NCBI RefSeq assembly: GCF_012516395.1
Contig: NZ_CP051206.1
Span: 4,965,334-5,029,333, forward strand
Direction: 5' to 3'
DNA from: Dolichospermum flos-aquae CCAP 1403/13F
GTDB lineage: Bacteria; Cyanobacteriota; Cyanobacteriia; Cyanobacteriales; Nostocaceae
DNA: 64,000 nucleotides
This document shows positions 63,553 through 64,000 of this stretch, piece after piece. Position 1 is the stretch's first letter, and every line of letters begins with the position of its first letter. Both the position numbers and the translations under genes were made by a program. The notes beneath the pieces are model-generated. The model worked only from the letters and a program-made list of their open reading frames with translations, searched no databases and had not been told where the DNA came from.

Positions 63553-64000
63553 ATGGGTTTTGAATGGTTAGCAATTTTAATGTTTGTCGGCTTTTTCTTT
63601 ATTCTCATGAGTGGCTTTCCTGTCGCTTTTTCTTTTGCCGGCACAGCCATTGTTTTTGGACTTATTGGTACAGTAGTTGGGGCTTTTAATCCGGCGCGTC
63701 TCCTCCTATTACCTAATAGTTGGTTTGGCACAATGTCGAATTTTACCTTACTTGCTATTCCCTTCTTTGTGTTTTTGGGCGCAGTTCTAGAAAAGTCAGG
63801 ATTAGCTGAAGAATTATTAGAAACTATTGGCATTGTATTAAGTCGTGTCAGAGGAGGATTAGCTTTAGCAGTTGTCTTAGTAGGAACTGTTTTAGCAGCC
63901 ACAACTGGAGTTGTAGCCGCCACAGTAATTGTGATGGGAATGTTATCATTACCGCTCATGTTACGCTATGGCTATGATAAAAAATTAGCTTCAGGAGTAA
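63553..64000 (+). CDS. dctM: TRAP transporter large permease (DctM family), cut by the window edge
   Basis: The frame starts at ATG 63553 with AGGAGAAA 4-11 bases upstream and is open to the end of the window (149 codons seen). It reads [60 protein letters not shown] and [20 protein letters not shown], with [14 protein letters not shown]. The [15 protein letters not shown] and [11 protein letters not shown] segments are typical of DctM. About 300 C-terminal residues should lie beyond the edge. Antisense open frames in this area are not genes. Confidence 0.88.
   Translation, partial: MGFEWLAILMFVGFFFILMSGFPVAFSFAGTAIVFGLIGTVVGAFNPARLLLLPNSWFGTMSNFTLLAIPFFVFLGAVLEKSGLAEELLETIGIVLSRVRGGLALAVVLVGTVLAATTGVVAATVIVMGMLSLPLMLRYGYDKKLASGV

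Noticed and set aside
63531-63959. 142-codon minus-strand frame
   Set aside because: It is antisense to the TRAP large permease, whose plus-strand reading matches the family.

Overview
The window looks like the chromosome of a filamentous, heterocyst-forming cyanobacterium (order Nostocales). The reasons are the many HIP1 octamers (GCGATCGC), a Psb34 photosystem II assembly protein, a HetP-family heterocyst protein, an aa3-type cytochrome oxidase locus, PilB/PilT/PilC genes, heptameric short tandem repeats between and even inside genes, and many MITE-like palindromic repeats. Base composition is AT-rich. The species cannot be named from sequence alone; a relative of Anabaena, Dolichospermum, Aphanizomenon or Nostoc fits.

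Layout. 0-13.6 kb: a co-directional polysaccharide cluster of nine intact glycosyltransferases (GT2, GT4, GT11 fucosyltransferase-like, GT14), an O-antigen ligase/polymerase-like membrane protein and a truncated FkbM methyltransferase. 13.9-17.2 kb: a HetP-family gene, a TrpC-like protein that has lost key catalytic residues, rfbB and a tenth glycosyltransferase. 17.3-21.3 kb: a DUF6391 protein, a solitary TnpB element, an FKBP isomerase, a phasin-like protein and an MMADHC-like protein. 21.5-28 kb: ctaCDE (cytochrome oxidase II, I, III) divergent from the heme a genes ctaA and ctaB, then psb34. 28-32 kb: a GH57 branching enzyme and a kinase fused to an FGE-like domain. 32-40.6 kb: a chaperone operon, grpE-[mobile DNA]-dnaK-dnaJ-tusA-like-rsgA, with about 2.6 kb of nested mobile DNA between grpE and dnaK. 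41-46 kb: pilB-pilT-pilC. 46-50 kb: a membrane GTPase, a BASS-type transporter and DUF1622/DUF202 membrane proteins. 50-62.7 kb: an accessory stretch with a PD-(D/E)XK nuclease, a NACHT NTPase, an arylsulfatase, an AbrB-PIN pair, a HEAT-repeat kinase, a HicA-HicB pair and a Uma2 protein. 60.6-64 kb: TRAP transporter genes, cut by the right edge.

How the genes work together. The left third makes and assembles a surface or exported polysaccharide; RfbB supplies a dTDP-deoxysugar precursor, and the HetP-family neighbour makes a link to heterocyst envelope polysaccharide conceivable but unproven. CtaA and CtaB make the heme a needed by the neighbouring oxidase. GrpE, DnaK and DnaJ form one chaperone machine.

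Most interesting signals. (1) The C terminus of the kinase-FGE protein has a run of NNC/NNT codons with the CLec-fold frame RGGSW...CRSA.R...IGFRVV, the signature of a diversity-generating retroelement variable region, with no template or reverse transcriptase in the window. (2) A NACHT NTPase lies divergent from a PD-(D/E)XK nuclease, a candidate defence locus. (3) A dispersed palindromic repeat is inserted in frame in the zinc finger of TnpB. (4) The TrpC-like protein and the HicA-like toxin lack catalytic residues. (5) Tandem repeats are inserted in frame in rsgA.
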